Shown: positions 63,021 to 64,000 of the stretch, in pieces
How positions within the stretch are numbered: the first letter of the stretch is position 1
How the letters are laid out: every line of letters begins with the position of its first letter
Assembly: GCA_016285355.1 (NCBI GenBank)
Contig: JAEEQP010000011.1
Span: forward strand, 22,748-86,747
Direction of reading: 5' to 3'
DNA: 64,000 bases
Source: Bacteroidales bacterium
Lineage (GTDB): Bacteria; Bacteroidota; Bacteroidia; Bacteroidales; F082
Notes under the pieces: model-generated
The model's input: the letters and a program-made list of their open reading frames with translations, nothing else
What the model was told of the DNA's origin: nothing
Databases searched by the model: none
Program-made: the position numbers and the translations under genes

Positions 63021-63800
63021 ATGGAAAAACTTGAGAGAGCATCGAGAAAATGGTGGTTTTTTGTGGTTTTATTGGCGGCACAATCCGTTTTGCTGCCCAT
63101 CGTCAGTAGAAATTTTGATCCACAAAATATCCCAAGAATGGTTTCGGTCACTTTGGGCAATGCCGTGCAAAACCATTTGGGGAGCCTTAACATCTTGTTC
63201 CAATCGCTTTCTTTACTGATGCTTGTGTTGCTTGTTGTGTTTAAGAACAAGGTCAGGACACTGTTCAATGCCTATGTTGCCGTTTCCTATACCGCATTTG
63301 CCTTTATCCAAAACATGGCTGTCACCGAACTGTATGGATTCAGTGTCGTCACGGTTAATTTCGCGATGTTCCTTTTCGTGGCATACGTCTGGATCCGTGA
63401 GTTGTTCAACCCCGAAAACAACTATGATTTCAGCAATTTCCACTGGAAATACATCTGGATGATCCTATTTGCCTTATTTGCCTATCTGTGCCCTTTTACC
63501 TCTCATGGAGAAATGGATTGGAACCTGCTGCATTTCTTCACAAGGAATACGGCAACGGCATTTTGCCTGACGACACCCTTGTTTTTGACAATTCTGACTT
63601 TGAATCTGCCAAAAGTCAACATTGTGACCTACAGAATCACAGCCATCATCGGTGTGATCATCGGGTTGTATAACATGATGAACTTTTTCAATCCGCATAC
63701 GGTTTTTCTCGGCGTGGTTCACATACCGTTGCTAACCATTTCGCTTTATAGCGCCATCCATAGTTACAGGATGACGCGCAAGAAAGAAAAGGTTTCATAA
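63021..63800 (+). CDS. Multi-pass membrane protein of unknown function
   Basis: 259 aa, seven predicted membrane helices spread over the whole length (for example WWFFVVLLAAQSVLLPIV, LLMLVLLVVF, YIWMILFALFAYLC, ITAIIGVIIGLYNMM). No signature that I can tie to a family; conserved-looking loops are RNFDPQNIP and FNPENNYDFSNFHW. It stands alone with its own promoter and may be Bacteroidales-specific. Confidence 0.65.
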   Translation: MEKLERASRKWWFFVVLLAAQSVLLPIVSRNFDPQNIPRMVSVTLGNAVQNHLGSLNILFQSLSLLMLVLLVVFKNKVRTLFNAYVAVSYTAFAFIQNMAVTELYGFSVVTVNFAMFLFVAYVWIRELFNPENNYDFSNFHWKYIWMILFALFAYLCPFTSHGEMDWNLLHFFTRNTATAFCLTTPLFLTILTLNLPKVNIVTYRITAIIGVIIGLYNMMNFFNPHTVFLGVVHIPLLTISLYSAIHSYRMTRKKEKVS

Positions 63801-63841
63801 ATTTACCAATGAGTGAAAAAAAGTGTGTTGCAGCTTTTTTG

Positions 63842-63850
63842 TACTTTTGC
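63842..63850 (+). promoter_or_regulatory. -7 box TACTTTTGC before an interrupted gene start
   Basis: Six T's run into TACTTTTGC, followed by an ATG 5 bases later, the same compact module as at 55015 and 58275. Confidence 0.6.
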
Positions 63851-63854
63851 TCCC

Positions 63855-63938
63855 ATGAACATTAAAGAATCCCCCTGTTCGGCTGGATTTGCAATCCAGC
63901 TGTTGTGGAATATAAGGATTTGCAATCCGATAGAATAA
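63855..63938 (+). pseudogene. Gene start interrupted by the MITE-like element
   Basis: ATG at 63855 reads MNIKESP and then enters the repeat element at 63877; the remaining codons to the TAA at 63936 are element sequence. Only promoter, ATG and seven codons of the former gene are left in view. Confidence 0.5.
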
Positions 63939-64000
63939 TAAACAAGATGTTCGTTTCGCATTACAAATGCTGATATTCAATGTGTTCGGATTACAAATCC
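63877..64000. mobile_element. MITE-like element, copy 2, cut by the window end
   Basis: About 90% identical to 58664-58795 (GTTCGGCTGGATTTGCAATC start, GGAATATAAGGATTTG, GTTTCGCATTACAAATGC). The window ends about 8 bases before its expected end. Confidence 0.75.

Noticed and set aside
62794..63219. 141-aa plus-strand frame
   Set aside because: It crosses the divergent promoters and runs out of frame into the 63021 gene; the latter has a promoter and membrane topology.

Overview
The window looks like a chromosomal piece of a member of the order Bacteroidales. Promoters are of the Bacteroidetes type (a -7 box TAnnTTTG, usually TACTTTTGC or TATCTTTGC, with TTG about 19-25 bases upstream). Two exported proteins end in type IX secretion (T9SS) C-terminal domains, and there is an outer-membrane beta-barrel protein with a CarboxypepD_reg-like domain. 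The centrepiece is a complete type I CRISPR-Cas locus at 3.9-26.6 kb, a I-B relative that I read as the Porphyromonas gingivalis-type (PGING) variant. A frameshifted WYL regulator is divergent from cas6-cas5-cas8-cas7-cas3-cas4-cas1-cas2. These are followed by a structured leader and one array that I counted by hand as 206 repeats and 205 spacers over 13.3 kb.

Layout. 0-3.5 kb: the 3' part of an rRNA methyltransferase, a PreA-type dehydrogenase, and a RelE-like toxin-antitoxin pair with an autoregulatory operator. 3.5-3.9 kb: a broken DUF4248-type gene and two relic repeats that resemble type II-C CRISPR repeats. 3.9-26.6 kb: the CRISPR-Cas locus. 26.7-29.1 kb: an exported WG-repeat/caspase-like protein abutting the distal end of the array. 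29.1-43 kb: cytochrome c assembly, a C10 protease, and a TetR/HTH regulator with a divergent CAT-like acetyltransferase. These are followed by tandem S41-type proteases, an outer-membrane barrel protein that shares the acetyltransferase's promoter/operator, and small metabolic or stress genes of which two carry internal deletions. 43-50 kb: a BspA-like surface protein, a Fic protein, an HTH gene, a DUF1016 nuclease and an agmatine-deiminase/Sel1 fusion. 50-64 kb: a DUF362 lipoprotein, flavodoxin, ZIP transporter, MBL hydrolase, MmcQ/YjbR protein, membrane-anchored SF2 helicase, SMR transporter, DUF4172-Fic protein, MerR regulator, LCM-type methyltransferase and membrane proteins.

How it works together. 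The cas genes encode crRNA processing (Cas6), the Cascade-like complex (Cas5, Cas8, Cas7), target degradation (Cas3) and adaptation (Cas4, Cas1, Cas2). The array shows a long and active history. Spacer pairs differ only at synonymous codon positions of the same phage peptide. Some spacers were re-acquired with a 1-2 nt slip, and two spacers overlap on opposite strands of one target.

The right half shows a decay pattern. Several promoters are followed only by the first 17-40 codons of a gene (ATPase, flavodoxin, methyltransferase and others). Intergenic regions repeatedly use a compact module in which an intrinsic terminator runs straight into the next promoter. A 132-bp MITE-like element and two families of dispersed intergenic repeats are also present. 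No tRNA or rRNA gene was recognised.
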